NCBI RefSeq assembly: GCF_001623875.1
Contig: NZ_LWAE01000013.1
Coordinates: forward strand, 34,013 to 98,012
Reading direction: 5' to 3'
DNA: 64,000 bases
Origin: Clostridium magnum DSM 2767
GTDB lineage: Bacteria; Bacillota; Clostridia; Clostridiales; Clostridiaceae
In this document: positions 8,683 to 17,674 of the stretch, one piece after another
Numbering within the stretch: the first letter of the stretch is position 1
How the letters are laid out: every line of letters starts with the position of its first letter
Notes under the pieces: generated by a model
Database searches by the model: none
Seen by the model: only the letters and a program-made list of their open reading frames with translations
Told to the model about the DNA's origin: nothing
Position numbers and translations under genes: made by a program

Positions 8683-8826
8683 GTTGAATATTGATAATGA
8701 TATTAAATGTAAAGAACATTAGTAGATGGGTAGGGGATAGGTTGATTTCATAGCAATACAAATAAGTCAACGTTTCCTTATCTAAAAAATTCAAATTTAA
8801 TAAGAAGTGAGGAGAGGTGAAAGGTT

Positions 8827-9150
8827 ATGAGATTAACATCAAGAGTGGTAGTAACAAATGATTTATATATAGGAAAAACAGGAACTATAATGGATTTCGT
8901 AGGAGGATTAAAAAACATATTAGTTGGCTTTGATGATGGGACCAATGGTAAGTTTGAAAAAGGGGAACTTATAGAAATAGATGATATATCCTTTGAAGGA
9001 TTCTCAAAGGGAATGAAAGTATATGTTTCTGATTTTAATAGAGTAGGAAAAATAGAGAGCATAGCAGAAGGGGAGTACACTATAAAGTGGGGGGATGGAA
9101 GTACCTCTGTTGTAACTCTTAATGAGGAAAAAGATTTTGCTGCAGTATAA
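8827..9150 (+). CDS. Small tandem SH3-like (KOW/tudor-type) protein
   Basis: 107 residues made of two similar halves. The first has GKTGTIMDFVGGLKNILVGF near 17-36 and the second has VGKIESIAEGEYTIKWGDG near 76-94. This is the glycine and valine pattern of small beta barrels such as KOW or DUF-type SH3 folds, which often bind nucleic acid or protein. The ribosome binding site is GGAGAGGTGA upstream. The fold call is mine from the pattern; the function is unknown. Confidence 0.5.
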   Translation: MRLTSRVVVTNDLYIGKTGTIMDFVGGLKNILVGFDDGTNGKFEKGELIEIDDISFEGFSKGMKVYVSDFNRVGKIESIAEGEYTIKWGDGSTSVVTLNEEKDFAAV

Positions 9151-9240
9151 TAGTTCAATACTCTAATAAATTGTAAGGATACATTTTATTATGATATAAT
9201 CAGATGGATTAAAAAGGCATACAATAAAGGGGTTGAGTAG

Positions 9241-9741
9241 TTGAGTAATGAAATTAATATTGATATAGAATCAAAGAATATAGATAAAACTAAGAATTTC
9301 AAGAAGGATGAAAAGATAGAGGACAAAAGGATCAGAAAACAGTTAGGAGATCCACCTAATAAGATAAGATTTTACAGAAAGAAGTATGGATATACACAAA
9401 AGGATTTAAAAGAAAGATGGGAAAAGAGTCAACAGGCAATATCAAAGTATGAAACAGGGGAGTACAACTTAAAGCCAGAAGAAATAAAGAAGGTTTTGCT
9501 AACATTCCCTAATTTAAGCTATGATGAGATTTGGGAAACTGGAAGGTTATCAGTATGTATTAATGAAAAGAATCAGAAGCTACTTGAAGGTTATATAAAT
9601 GACTTAAATCTCGCATTCCCTAAAAATACTACGGAACATGAGAGAATAAATATTATTATAAATCATATTTTAAAGATATTTTTAAGTGGGAATCTTTCTA
9701 TGGAATTAAAACATAGCCTGGCAGAAGAAATGGAGGACTAG
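9241..9741 (+). CDS. XRE-family transcriptional regulator
   Basis: 166 residues beginning at TTG 9241. A charged 40-residue leader is followed by an XRE helix-turn-helix near 44-85: KIRFYRKKYGYTQKDLKE, then SQQAISKYETGEYNLKPEEI. The C-terminal part is helical. A TATAAT-like element lies about 45 bases upstream. It overlaps the translation signals of the next gene by only a few bases, so the two are co-transcribed. Its DNA target is unknown. Confidence 0.75.
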   Translation: MSNEINIDIESKNIDKTKNFKKDEKIEDKRIRKQLGDPPNKIRFYRKKYGYTQKDLKERWEKSQQAISKYETGEYNLKPEEIKKVLLTFPNLSYDEIWETGRLSVCINEKNQKLLEGYINDLNLAFPKNTTEHERINIIINHILKIFLSGNLSMELKHSLAEEMED

Positions 9742-9745
9742 ACGA

Positions 9746-10486
9746 TTGATGAAGAATCACATAAAGGTTGGAGGAAAACTGCTACAAACAAATAAAAAGT
9801 GGAGTCACCTAAAACAGAAACAAAAGGAATCTATAGCAGCTCTATTAAGGAAATCATATATAAACTTTGTATCTGATAATGGAAGAAAGCCTGATAAAGA
9901 AGAAAAGGAAACAATACTTGAAGATGCTTATTTTATAATTGTAGAAAAGGAGATTTGGATACCTAAAGGTGAGGTGAAAAAATACTTCTCCAAAAAAATA
10001 ATGAGATATGATAAGCAATTACATTCCGTTGGATGTAAGGATTCAGATAGTATTGAAGAAGCGGTAATAAATGATCCTTTAGTGGGAATTACAAAAGGGC
10101 TATCTGTTTTAAAAACAAAGGAGTTAATCGAAAATTTTAATGTAGAAGATAAAGAAGTAAAAGTAACCTTTAATGAGCCTATAAAAGCTGCTTTTGTTGA
10201 GCCTCCATTTAATGAAAGAGAAGCAATGGATGCTATAAAGACTTTTAATGCTACTACTATAAAAACACTTAACTGTATCATAGAAGAAGTTAGCTCCAAT
10301 AATGAATTTCCTACTCAGAAATATATTGCTGATGCAATAGGGAAAAATGCAACCACCATATGTAAGTGTATGGCAACATTAAGAAGCTTCAATATAATAT
10401 ATAAAAATGAAGATGGTAAGTACGCTCTTTCTGAAATTAGTAAAATAACCAAGGAGAAAATAGATACAATTGCAACAGCACTATAG
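9746..10486 (+). CDS. Protein with C-terminal winged-helix domain
   Basis: 246 residues. The N-terminus is basic, and the region 25-90 resembles the helical part of sigma-like or replication proteins but has no clear match. The C-terminal 75 residues form a winged helix: IKTLNCIIEEVSSNNEFP, then YIADAIGKNATTICKCMATL and a wing with NEDGKYALSE. GGAGG at 9732 overlaps the upstream gene's end and lies nine bases before TTG 9746; ATG 9749 is an alternative. Coupling to the XRE regulator suggests a replication-control or regulatory pair. A 24-codon copy of its tail lies at 12806. Confidence 0.55.
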   Translation: MMKNHIKVGGKLLQTNKKWSHLKQKQKESIAALLRKSYINFVSDNGRKPDKEEKETILEDAYFIIVEKEIWIPKGEVKKYFSKKIMRYDKQLHSVGCKDSDSIEEAVINDPLVGITKGLSVLKTKELIENFNVEDKEVKVTFNEPIKAAFVEPPFNEREAMDAIKTFNATTIKTLNCIIEEVSSNNEFPTQKYIADAIGKNATTICKCMATLRSFNIIYKNEDGKYALSEISKITKEKIDTIATAL

Positions 10487-10493
10487 AAAAGTA

Positions 10494-10523
10494 TTGTGGC
10501 GCAATCGTAATATTGCGACACAA
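10494..10523 (+). repeat. Imperfect inverted repeat
   Basis: TTGTG-CGCAAT and ATTGCG-CACAA form an 11-bp stem just after the winged-helix gene. There is no T-run, so it may be a protein site or an mRNA 3' stabiliser. Confidence 0.4.
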
Positions 10524-10701
10524 CCGTATAATAACTATATCATTTTCAACAACTTTCTTAAATAGAGCCTTTATTTAAAATCAATGGTTAATAAAGTATT
10601 TAAAAGTGCTTTAGATGTTGGCAAATATTACAGCTATTAAAATACTAAGAAAAATGATAATATTTACATGAAAAAAACTTTACAATTGTGAGGTAAAAAT
10701 T

Positions 10702-11454
10702 GTGAGAAAAAGTGGCGGTAATTGTAAAAAAGATTCAAAAGTTATACTCAGAGGCATTAAAATTTTCATAGCTGTGATAGCAGTTGTACTATGCGTGCCT
10801 CAAATACCTTTTGCAGCATCCCAGCCAAAACAGACAACGGTAAATAAAACACTAACTGACATTCAAGGAGAGAATGAAAGTAAGAAGTCTAACGAGGTTA
10901 CTAAACAGGATAATACTGCAAATTCGGACAAGCAAGTTACTCAGACTAAGGAAGAGGAAAAAGGTAGTGTAGGGAAAAATAGTGAGTCAAAGGATAAAGA
11001 AGATACACAGTATAAAGGTGTAGATTTAAGTAACGACCCAGATTATAGAGCTCAGTTAAAGAAGATATATAGCGAAGAAGATTTAAAAAGACTTGATGCG
11101 CCAAGAAAGTGGGTAACTATGCCTAATGTTGAGGGTATGACTGAAGCTGATGCCATCAGAACAATGAAATCTCTTGGAATTGTAGTACGGGTGGCTTATG
11201 AAGATTATTCAGCGGTTCATGTAAATTTTCCATATGAGGATGGAACCTGCGTTAAGCAAGATATCACAGCAGGACAGCAGTGGAATACAGATGCATCCGT
11301 ATTTATATACATACAGAGAAAAGATAACAAATTGGAGAAACTGCCAGTTAAAGAAGAGGTGAAAACTACACCAAAATCTGCGGAGACTTCTAAGCATACA
11401 GAATCAACTGGGGCTGCCAACGAAGCTGTGCAATTGACAAAATCGAGCAATTAA
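10702..11454 (+). CDS. Secreted or membrane-anchored PASTA-domain protein
   Basis: 250 residues starting at GTG 10702 after GAGG. A basic N-terminus and one hydrophobic helix (IKIFIAVIAVVLCVPQIPFA, about 18-37) form a signal peptide or anchor. A Ser/Thr/Lys/Glu-rich low-complexity linker (about 40-105) follows. Then comes a PASTA domain near 130-200 (VTMPNVEGMTEADAIRTMKS, DITAGQQWNTDASVFIYIQ) and a disordered tail. PASTA domains bind peptidoglycan fragments in kinases and penicillin-binding proteins, but no enzymatic domain is present here. It is followed by a terminator. Confidence 0.7.
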   Translation: MRKSGGNCKKDSKVILRGIKIFIAVIAVVLCVPQIPFAASQPKQTTVNKTLTDIQGENESKKSNEVTKQDNTANSDKQVTQTKEEEKGSVGKNSESKDKEDTQYKGVDLSNDPDYRAQLKKIYSEEDLKRLDAPRKWVTMPNVEGMTEADAIRTMKSLGIVVRVAYEDYSAVHVNFPYEDGTCVKQDITAGQQWNTDASVFIYIQRKDNKLEKLPVKEEVKTTPKSAETSKHTESTGAANEAVQLTKSSN

Positions 11455-11489
11455 AAAGTACAGCCCCCTGTATCATCAGTAAGATACCA

Positions 11490-11526
11490 AAAGTCTTAGT
11501 TATTAGTTTATCTAAGGCTTTTTTTG
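11490..11526 (+). terminator. Intrinsic terminator
   Basis: AAGTCTTAG pairs with CTAAGGCTT over a 12-base loop, followed by seven T residues. Confidence 0.8.
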
Positions 11527-11667
11527 TTTTATAAGAGTGTGGTAAAGAAAGTTTTAATGGATAGAATAGAAAATACTAATTGAAGAATTTTCTTATCAAG
11601 CGTATGTATCTAACTCTCAGGATATTTACGCTTCCGTAAATTAAGACGAAGCAAAAGAGAGGATAAT

Positions 11668-12159
11668 ATGATAAAAAACAAGTTAAATAATATAAAGAAA
11701 ACGTACATTTTAGAAAAACTAAAATCCACATGGGATATAGAAAAACGTTATTGGTATCCACTTGAAAAATGTACTAGGGATGATGTCATTTCTTTTGATT
11801 CAGAGTATATTAATAAGTCGGTAAAGATAAGTTTCATAAAATCAATTTTGGAAGAACATGGTGTAGTTAAATTATATGAGTTTAGAGAGCATGGATTAGC
11901 ATATGAAATAGATAATATTTCAGATTATACTTTATGGCAGAGTGATGATTATTTTATGTATAATGAAGGATTTTGGTTTGATGACACTATGAATTGGATT
12001 GATGACTATTCAAAAACAGTTCTTGATGAATCTGAATATATCTATGAAGTCTCACAGAAGCACAACAAAAATGGCCTAGAACTATTAAAGAAGGTACAAA
12101 AGGAACTTGGTGATAAATATACTATTTCCTACATTTCTTCAGATAGTTATTTGGGGTAG
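11668..12159 (+). CDS. Hypothetical protein, 163 aa
   Basis: An acidic soluble protein rich in Asp, Tyr and Trp, with a basic first 25 residues. The middle (WYPLEKCTRDD, EEHGVVKLYEFREHG, NEGFWFDDTMNWIDDYSK) looks like a compact alpha/beta fold of the kind seen in immunity proteins. I do not recognise it. The ribosome binding site GAGAGG precedes ATG 11668. The neighbouring gene of similar size is also unknown; the two could form a small cargo or immunity locus, but no toxin gene is visible. Confidence 0.5.
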   Translation: MIKNKLNNIKKTYILEKLKSTWDIEKRYWYPLEKCTRDDVISFDSEYINKSVKISFIKSILEEHGVVKLYEFREHGLAYEIDNISDYTLWQSDDYFMYNEGFWFDDTMNWIDDYSKTVLDESEYIYEVSQKHNKNGLELLKKVQKELGDKYTISYISSDSYLG

Positions 12160-12252
12160 TTCGGAATCTTCTTATATAATCTATCAATCATAAATTTATG
12201 ATATTTGAATAATTGTAAAATAATGTTCATTGAGTGAGAGGAGGAGGTTATA

Positions 12253-12771
12253 ATGATTAATGATTTGTATAGCAAAATAGGAAGTATATTAAAAGAATGG
12301 TGCAAAAACAGAGCTAGTAAAAATGGTGATATTAACTATAGCCCTAACAATTCTGAAGGTGATAGATTTATAGGGTTTTCTACACAGGTTATAGAGAGCA
12401 TTTTGCCCCCATTAGAGGGTAGCAAAATAAAATGGAAAAGAGGGGTTTATATTTTATATCAAATAGATAGTAAATTTGATCATAAAACGAGAGTTGATAC
12501 TGTTAATATTTCTTGTGTTATAAATAATGTAGGCCTATCTCCAAGTGGAAAGGAATTTTGTGAGTTTTTGATTACGACAGTTGGTGAGGATATAAAGGAA
12601 AATTGGATAACTAAAAAGTTAAAGACATGGAACGTTCGTAAGTGTACAGAAAATGAAGAACTTGAAACAATTAAAGCTGATATTAATAGTACACTTAATA
12701 GTATCTTGGAAAATGATATCATTAATTTTGAAAGAGAATTTTTGAAACCAATATTAAAAAAAAATGAATGA
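12253..12771 (+). CDS. Hypothetical protein, 172 aa
   Basis: A soluble protein with no signal peptide, preceded by the strong site GAGGAGGAGG. It has an N-terminal helix, a central beta-rich part (KWKRGVYILYQIDSK, VDTVNISCVINNVGLS) and a helical C-terminus (LNSILENDIINFEREFLKPI). The family is not recognised. Confidence 0.5.
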   Translation: MINDLYSKIGSILKEWCKNRASKNGDINYSPNNSEGDRFIGFSTQVIESILPPLEGSKIKWKRGVYILYQIDSKFDHKTRVDTVNISCVINNVGLSPSGKEFCEFLITTVGEDIKENWITKKLKTWNVRKCTENEELETIKADINSTLNSILENDIINFEREFLKPILKKNE

Positions 12772-12805
12772 AGAGTATCTCCTAATTAAGTCCACGATTC
12801 AACAT

Positions 12806-12877
12806 GGTAAGTATGCTCTTTCTGAAATGAGTAAACTAACTAAAGAAAAAATAAGTATAATTGCAACAGCACTATAA
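12806..12877 (+). pseudogene. Duplicated 3' tail of the winged-helix gene
   Basis: Twenty-three codons and a stop (GKYALSE, then KLTKEK, then IATAL) match the last 23 residues of the gene ending at 10486 at almost every position. The rest of that gene is absent. It marks an old partial duplication or deletion of a paralogous copy. Confidence 0.75.
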
Positions 12878-12901
12878 TGCGAATCATAGGGAGGAGCTAA
12901 G

Positions 12902-13102
12902 ATGAGTAAAAAAAATTATGTAACTATCTTAACAGTTGTATTAACATTTATAATTGTTAATTTTATTTATAAATTAACAGGATTTCATTATAGTTTTTCT
13001 GAAGGACTATTAAATTTAAAACTGTTAATTGATTTAGGTGTATGGTTGCTAATATACATACCAGTTAATACAATTCTTGATAAAATACTATTGTCCAAGT
13101 GA
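12902..13102 (+). CDS. Small two-helix membrane protein, 66 aa
   Basis: Two hydrophobic segments (VTILTVVLTFIIVNFIYKL and LIDLGVWLLIYIPVNTIL) flank a short polar loop, with Lys at both ends. The ribosome binding site is GGGAGGAG. It is likely an integral membrane protein of unknown role, upstream of a lipoprotein gene. Confidence 0.55.
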   Translation: MSKKNYVTILTVVLTFIIVNFIYKLTGFHYSFSEGLLNLKLLIDLGVWLLIYIPVNTILDKILLSK

Positions 13103-13186
13103 AGATGATTTGACAAAGTTAATAGTCATCGTAATAAATGCAAAGCAATAGGATAATCTAACAAAGTACATTACGGAGGGAATCAA

Positions 13187-13771
13187 ATGACTAAAGGAAA
13201 TTTATCAAAAATTATACTTTGCTTCACATTAGTTTTAGCTATTTTTAGTGGTTGTGGTCAAGCTACGAAACCAACTAATAAAGCAGAAAATAAACAGGTT
13301 GAAGAGAGCGGAAAAGATACTAAGGGTAAAGATATTATGCTTGCGGATATTGAAAAAATTTTTACAAAGGGAATGGTTAAGGCCACTGAAGAAGAAGCTA
13401 AAAGCAAGATTGGAGATAACTATATTACTCCTAAATACATACCAGAACGCTTCAAGAACTATGGTACATATATAAGCAAAGAAGATCCTATGGTAAGACA
13501 AATATGGTATGATTCCAACAAGCTAGAAATGATTGTTGTTACTCAAATAAAGCATCAAAGTTCATCAGAGCCAGATCGTGAAGAACCTCAAATACTCTTT
13601 GCAGATATAGCGGAAGATGGTAAAAAAATGACTGAGTATCACTCTTGGGCTAAATATCGAACTCAATGGGAATTTACAAAGAAGGGCATATCAGTTCAAG
13701 GCTATATGCTTGTAAATGACGAAAATAATCGTAATGAATACGATAAAATATTAAAATCATTAAAACAATAA
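13187..13771 (+). CDS. Lipoprotein, 194 aa
   Basis: The N-terminus has a lipoprotein signal peptide: basic MTKGNLSK, a hydrophobic core LCFTLVLAIF and a lipobox ending SGC at residue 23. The mature part has a charged linker and then a domain with ITPKYIPERFKNYGTYIS and VRQIWYDSNKLEMIVVTQI, resembling DUF4367-like sensor domains. It should be anchored on the outer face of the membrane. GGAGGG precedes ATG 13187. The family assignment is tentative. Confidence 0.65.
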   Translation: MTKGNLSKIILCFTLVLAIFSGCGQATKPTNKAENKQVEESGKDTKGKDIMLADIEKIFTKGMVKATEEEAKSKIGDNYITPKYIPERFKNYGTYISKEDPMVRQIWYDSNKLEMIVVTQIKHQSSSEPDREEPQILFADIAEDGKKMTEYHSWAKYRTQWEFTKKGISVQGYMLVNDENNRNEYDKILKSLKQ

Positions 13772-13930
13772 TTAATATTCTCCTAGGCTGTTATAAATAG
13801 AAGATAAAAAGGATCTCACTCTTTTTTCTTCTGTTTATTTTTTTCTCTTGCATTCTGCAAAATCAAAAGTTCAAGAAGCAGCTGGAATAAATTAGTGATG
13901 TTTTTATTATTGTTTAACTCATCATATAGA

Positions 13931-14031
13931 TTGCAATTTTTTATTAAACATATTATAATATTAGTAACAAAATAATTATTTACACAAAAACTTGGTTATC
14001 TATTTAATCAAGTGATTTTTACAAATTAAAA
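13931..14031 (+). promoter_or_regulatory. Promoter and 5' leader of box unit A, split by intron 1
   Basis: TTGCAA at 13931-13936, a 17-base spacer and TATAAT at 13954-13959 form a near-consensus promoter. It is followed by a leader that reaches the box variant TGATTTTTACAAATT (14012-14026), where group II intron 1 is inserted. Promoter geometry and box match the other four units. The gap 13772-13930 upstream holds no gene. Confidence 0.6.
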
Positions 14032-14407
14032 GTGCGACAAGAAGCAACTTGTCCTTCTAAGTGTAGTGCTGAGAAATCAGATAACTTAGTTACAGAGTTA
14101 TTCCCATCCGAAACTGCGATTGAAGTAATTCAATGGTAGGTTGCATGAGGAAAAGCCTAATGTATATCTTAGTGTTAAGGAATACAGGGCAAGGGAAAGA
14201 ATGACATGGTTAATGAAAATGAACCCTTACAAGCATCGTAATGTAAAGCCAAGGAAATAGCACTGATACCATGGTCTAATGGCAGAGAAAAGCGAAATTT
14301 TTAAGTCGCTACGTTGTAACCTAGCCATCGGTGTAAAGAGGGAACCTAAATCATTCATATCTACACAAAGTTGAACTTGGTAAGCCCGTTAGTGTCCATT
14401 TGCAAAT

Positions 14408-14564
14408 CTTGTTGTACTATGTAAACAATGACCAATGGTTTCTGTTAACTTATTGGGATTGTGAAGTTCTATATATTTAGAACTTCCACAAATAACAAGG
14501 ATTTATACAAAGGTAGTGAGATTTGAGCATATATACAAATCTCTATTTGTGTTTTTTTGCAAAT
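14408..14564 (+). repeat. Extra segment inside intron 1 with leader-like terminator
   Basis: This segment is absent from intron 2 and is bordered by direct copies of TTTGCAAAT (14399-14407 and 14556-14564). It contains a 9-bp hairpin (GAAGTTCTA with TAGAACTTC, 14463-14486), a box variant GGATTTATACAAA at 14499, and an 8-bp stem (GAGATTTG with CAAATCTC, 14518-14543) followed by a T7 run at 14552. It thus resembles the box leaders of the other units. Confidence 0.6.
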
Positions 14565-14784
14565 GGTAAGTCGAACAATCCTATGGAGAGGGAGAACCAA
14601 TCCTCTAGCGGGTATAGGATGTTAGAAAAAGCGAAAGCCACTAAACCGAAAGGTAACGGGAACGGACATAACCGAGTGGATAGTATCTGGTGATACGACC
14701 TGAAAGGGTGCTGACTTCTAACTGGTGTACAACATGGTAATAAAACGAAAAGTAAATACTCCACAGAAAGGGAGGTAATGTGCG

Positions 14785-16590
14785 ATGAACGCTTCAGTCA
14801 GTCAACAAAGAACATTCATCAAGAAGTCCGCTGTATCTCCTACCTCTTGGGACAGTATTAACTGGAACAAGATACAAAGGTATGTGGAGAAATTACAGCA
14901 GCGGATATACCATGCGGAAAGTTGTGGTAATAAACGAAAGGTCAGAGACCTCCAGAGACTATTGATGAGAAGTGAATCAGCTTTATTGTTATCTATCAGA
15001 CAGGCAACACAAATCAACAAAGGTAAAAGAACCGCAGGAGTAGATGGATACAAAGCTCTCACTGAAAGAGAAAGAATGGCACTATACAACAAAATGAAAA
15101 ACATGAACATTATGTGCCATAATCCAAAACCAGCTTATAGAACTTATATTAAAAAGAAAAACGGTAAGCTAAGACCTCTTGGCATTCCTACTATTAAAGA
15201 TAGGATATATCAGAATATCGCTAAACTAGCATTAGAACCTCAATGGGAAACAAAATTTGAACCAGGTAGTTACGGATTTAGACCCAAGAGAAGTTGCCAA
15301 GATGCCATTATGGCAATATACTGCAAAGTAGGAAAGGCGAACAGTAGAAAACAATGGATATTTGAAGGAGACTTCCGAGGCTGTTTTGATAACCTAAACC
15401 ATGACTACATTTTAGAACAAATTAAGGATTTCCCTGCATGCGATATTATTAAGAAATGGTTGAAAGCAGGTTTCGTAGACAATAACGTATTCAATGAAAC
15501 TGAATTTGGAACACCACAAGGGGGTATAATATCTCCACTTCTAGCTAACATAGCATTACATGGTATGGAAGCTGAATTAGGAATCACATACAAGGTCATG
15601 AACAAAAAACGTGATGGACTTGTCCACGAAAACAGAGGAACTAAAGCTGTAGTAAGATATGCAGATGATTTTGTTGTCATATGTAGTAGCAAGAATGAAG
15701 CCGAAAGCATATACGAACTACTTCAACCCTATCTTGACAAAAGAGGACTAGAACTAGCCGAGGACAAGACAAGAATTACCCACATTGATGAAGGATTTAA
15801 TTTCTTAGGTTTCAATGTAAAAAGATACAAAGTCACAACATCAAAAAGTGGTTTCAAGGTCTTAATTAAACCATCAAAAGAATCCATAAAAAGGGCTAGA
15901 AAAACAATATCTGAGACAGCCAAATCATTAACTGGAAAAAATGTTGATATACTTATAGGAAAACTAAACCCTATCATATTAGGAATAGCAAACTATTGGA
16001 GTACAGAAGTTTCTTCAAAGGTATTTGGCAGCTTAGATAAACATTTATGGGATATACAATATAAGTTCCTTAGAAGGCTACACCCAACTAAGGGTAAGAA
16101 ATGGATTGTAAAGAAATATTACAAGAAAGATATGTATGGACAAAGCAAGAATAAATGGATTCTAACTGGTCCCATATCTGGAAAACAACTCACTAGATTC
16201 TCATGGAGACCTATAGTTCGGCATGAACTTATCAAATTCAATAACAGTCCTTTTGATAAAAACCTTAAAGAATACTTTGAGAGAAGGAATATCAAAGAAT
16301 TTGAAAGGGATAATGTTGCTTTAAGGCAGAAGCTTGCTAAAAAGCAAAGTTACAAATGCCCACTATGTGGATATTCAATTATTGATGGCAAAGAAGGACT
16401 AGAAAGACATCATAAAATCCCAAAAATAAAGGGAGGAAATAACACAATCAAAAATCAACAACTAGTTCATATTAGTTGCCATATTGACCATCATAGATTA
16501 CATCCAGCCAAAGGAACTCTACCTACAGAAGCTCAATTAAGAGCAGAAAAGAAATGGAGAGTTAAAGGTGGAAAAGTAATCAGAAAATAG
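14785..16590 (+). CDS. ltrA: Group II intron reverse transcriptase/maturase with HNH domain
   Basis: 601 residues. Order: the N-terminal RT-0 region, reverse transcriptase with GKLRPLGIPTIKDR near 122, the catalytic YADD in VVRYADDFVVIC near 292-303, then the maturase X domain, then an HNH endonuclease (YKCPLCGYSI, LERHHKIPK, HISCHIDHH) near 530-575. It splices the intron and copies it into DNA after second-strand cleavage. All motifs are intact. GGGAGG lies ten bases before ATG 14785. It is nearly identical over long stretches to the protein of intron 2. Confidence 0.95.
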   Translation: MNASVSQQRTFIKKSAVSPTSWDSINWNKIQRYVEKLQQRIYHAESCGNKRKVRDLQRLLMRSESALLLSIRQATQINKGKRTAGVDGYKALTERERMALYNKMKNMNIMCHNPKPAYRTYIKKKNGKLRPLGIPTIKDRIYQNIAKLALEPQWETKFEPGSYGFRPKRSCQDAIMAIYCKVGKANSRKQWIFEGDFRGCFDNLNHDYILEQIKDFPACDIIKKWLKAGFVDNNVFNETEFGTPQGGIISPLLANIALHGMEAELGITYKVMNKKRDGLVHENRGTKAVVRYADDFVVICSSKNEAESIYELLQPYLDKRGLELAEDKTRITHIDEGFNFLGFNVKRYKVTTSKSGFKVLIKPSKESIKRARKTISETAKSLTGKNVDILIGKLNPIILGIANYWSTEVSSKVFGSLDKHLWDIQYKFLRRLHPTKGKKWIVKKYYKKDMYGQSKNKWILTGPISGKQLTRFSWRPIVRHELIKFNNSPFDKNLKEYFERRNIKEFERDNVALRQKLAKKQSYKCPLCGYSIIDGKEGLERHHKIPKIKGGNNTIKNQQLVHISCHIDHHRLHPAKGTLPTEAQLRAEKKWRVKGGKVIRK

Positions 16591-16711
16591 TTTATTAACG
16601 CAATCACCGAGAAATGTATGCTTGAGCCGTATGTGGTGAAAGTCACAAGTACGGTTCTTAGGCGGGAAAGAGGGAGTAATCCCTCCTACCTAGCCGACTT
16701 TTAATCAAGCT

Positions 16712-16927
16712 ATGAGGTATTTTCAAAGATGCGGGTTAAAGGTGTCTGTCATAAGAGGGAAGTATTTCATTATGCCTTTCACAAATGAGGAATTGCAATA
16801 TCAAGAAACGGACATATCTCAAATTGAAGAATTGAGAGTCATCTTGAATTTGAAACCACATATGTGTGCAGATACAAGTGAAGTAGTTAAATCAGCTAAG
16901 AAATATGGATTCACAGCTATAAGATAA
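16712..16927 (+). CDS. Hypothetical protein, 71 aa, first gene after intron 1
   Basis: This is the first reading frame downstream of intron 1. After splicing, a stop codon lies just upstream, so it cannot be a fused exon. ATG 16712 lacks a ribosome binding site; ATG 16772 has GAGGGAAG nine bases before it and would give 51 residues. The C-terminal half (ISQIEELRVILNLKP) is helical. The family is unknown. The gene is followed ten bases later by an exact regulatory box. Confidence 0.4.
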   Translation: MRYFQRCGLKVSVIRGKYFIMPFTNEELQYQETDISQIEELRVILNLKPHMCADTSEVVKSAKKYGFTAIR

Positions 16928-16936
16928 AATAAAAAA

Positions 16937-16960
16937 GGATTTATGCAAATTAAAGGAGGA
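16937..16960 (+). promoter_or_regulatory. Regulatory box plus ribosome binding site
   Basis: An exact copy of the plasmid box, GGATTTATGCAAATT, lies at 16937-16951 and is followed by AAAGGAGG before the ATG at 16969. Confidence 0.7.
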
Positions 16961-16968
16961 AAAAACAA

Positions 16969-17574
16969 ATGGGATCAACAAATTTTTGCAAATCAATTAC
17001 CGCTAAAACAGCAAGTGAGGGCTTTGATTATTTAGTAGAAGAAGCAGAGCATGAATATGGACACGATAGTTATAATGGGACAATCAGCACATGTTCTCTT
17101 GGAAGATGTAGAAAGCAGTTTGATAAGCTGACTAAAACATCATTAAAGGAGACAGAAAAGCTTGTAGATAAGCACCTTAATAATGCTTCTAAACATGTAG
17201 CAGATTACATTAATTGTGGTTTAGAACGTATGGTGTTAGTAATAGTTGAAAATAACAGAGGACAATATACGAAACCAGTTTATAAAGAACAATATTGTCT
17301 TTATATTGGTAAAGATAAATACCCTTATGATGAAAGGTTGCTAACCCAAAAAGATACTTTGAAAGAAGCTAAAGAATATGCTGGCAAGTATGCTCTAAAA
17401 GAGGGTAGACAAGTTACAATTCGCAAAGAGAGAACTTTAGTAAAAGGGGAAACTACCGTAGCTGAAGTTGTTATCAAGAGGAGAGTAATAAAAACAATAC
17501 CTAAAACTCTAAAACCTAATCAAAAGATAGAAAAGTATTATAAATTCGTATACTTTGGTTGGGCAAGCTGCTAG
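16969..17574 (+). CDS. Hypothetical protein, 201 aa
   Basis: A soluble, lysine-rich protein. The N-terminal 100 residues are helical (KTASEGFDYLVEEAEHEYGH, LTKTSLKETEKLVDKHL). The C-terminal half is beta-rich with KPVYKEQYCLYIGKDKYPYD and a basic end. The family is not recognised. It is the first fully supported gene of box unit A, with an ideal ribosome binding site. Cysteines are scattered, with no paired metal motif. Confidence 0.55.
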   Translation: MGSTNFCKSITAKTASEGFDYLVEEAEHEYGHDSYNGTISTCSLGRCRKQFDKLTKTSLKETEKLVDKHLNNASKHVADYINCGLERMVLVIVENNRGQYTKPVYKEQYCLYIGKDKYPYDERLLTQKDTLKEAKEYAGKYALKEGRQVTIRKERTLVKGETTVAEVVIKRRVIKTIPKTLKPNQKIEKYYKFVYFGWASC

Positions 17575-17580
17575 TAGTAA

Positions 17581-17662
17581 GTTTTATGCAAATAAAAAAT
17601 AGATACTGAAAAGTAATAGGGAGATAAGAAAAAATCTTGTCTCCCTAAGGATTTAAGCAAAT
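17581..17662 (+). promoter_or_regulatory. Box - hairpin - box module
   Basis: A box variant at 17581 (GTTTTATGCAAAT) is followed by an 11-bp hairpin, GGGAGATAAGA with TCTTGTCTCCC (17619-17645), and then the exact box GGATTTAAGCAAAT at 17649-17662. The hairpin has no T-run. The GGAGG for the next gene directly abuts the box. Confidence 0.65.
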
Positions 17663-17674
17663 GGAGGTCTTTAT

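Larger units (their letters stand above)
14032..16698 (+). mobile_element. Group II intron 1
   Basis: The 5' end is GTGCGAC. The catalytic domain V is an exact 34-nt hairpin with a GAAA loop at 16624-16657, followed by domain VI and the 3' end at ...AGCCGAC (16698). The length is 2667 bases. It carries a full reverse transcriptase. It lies in the leader of unit A, not inside a protein gene. Compared with intron 2 it has about 157 extra bases at 14408-14564. The ends were set by alignment with intron 2, whose splice sites restore a reading frame. Confidence 0.9.

Noticed and set aside
9746..10486. Annotation as a replication initiator
   Set aside because: The C-terminal winged helix fits many regulators, and I see no initiator-specific motif. 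Position alone is not enough.
14543..14764. Minus-strand open frame in intron 1
   Set aside because: It lies in the folded RNA domains of the intron and is antisense; no translation signal.
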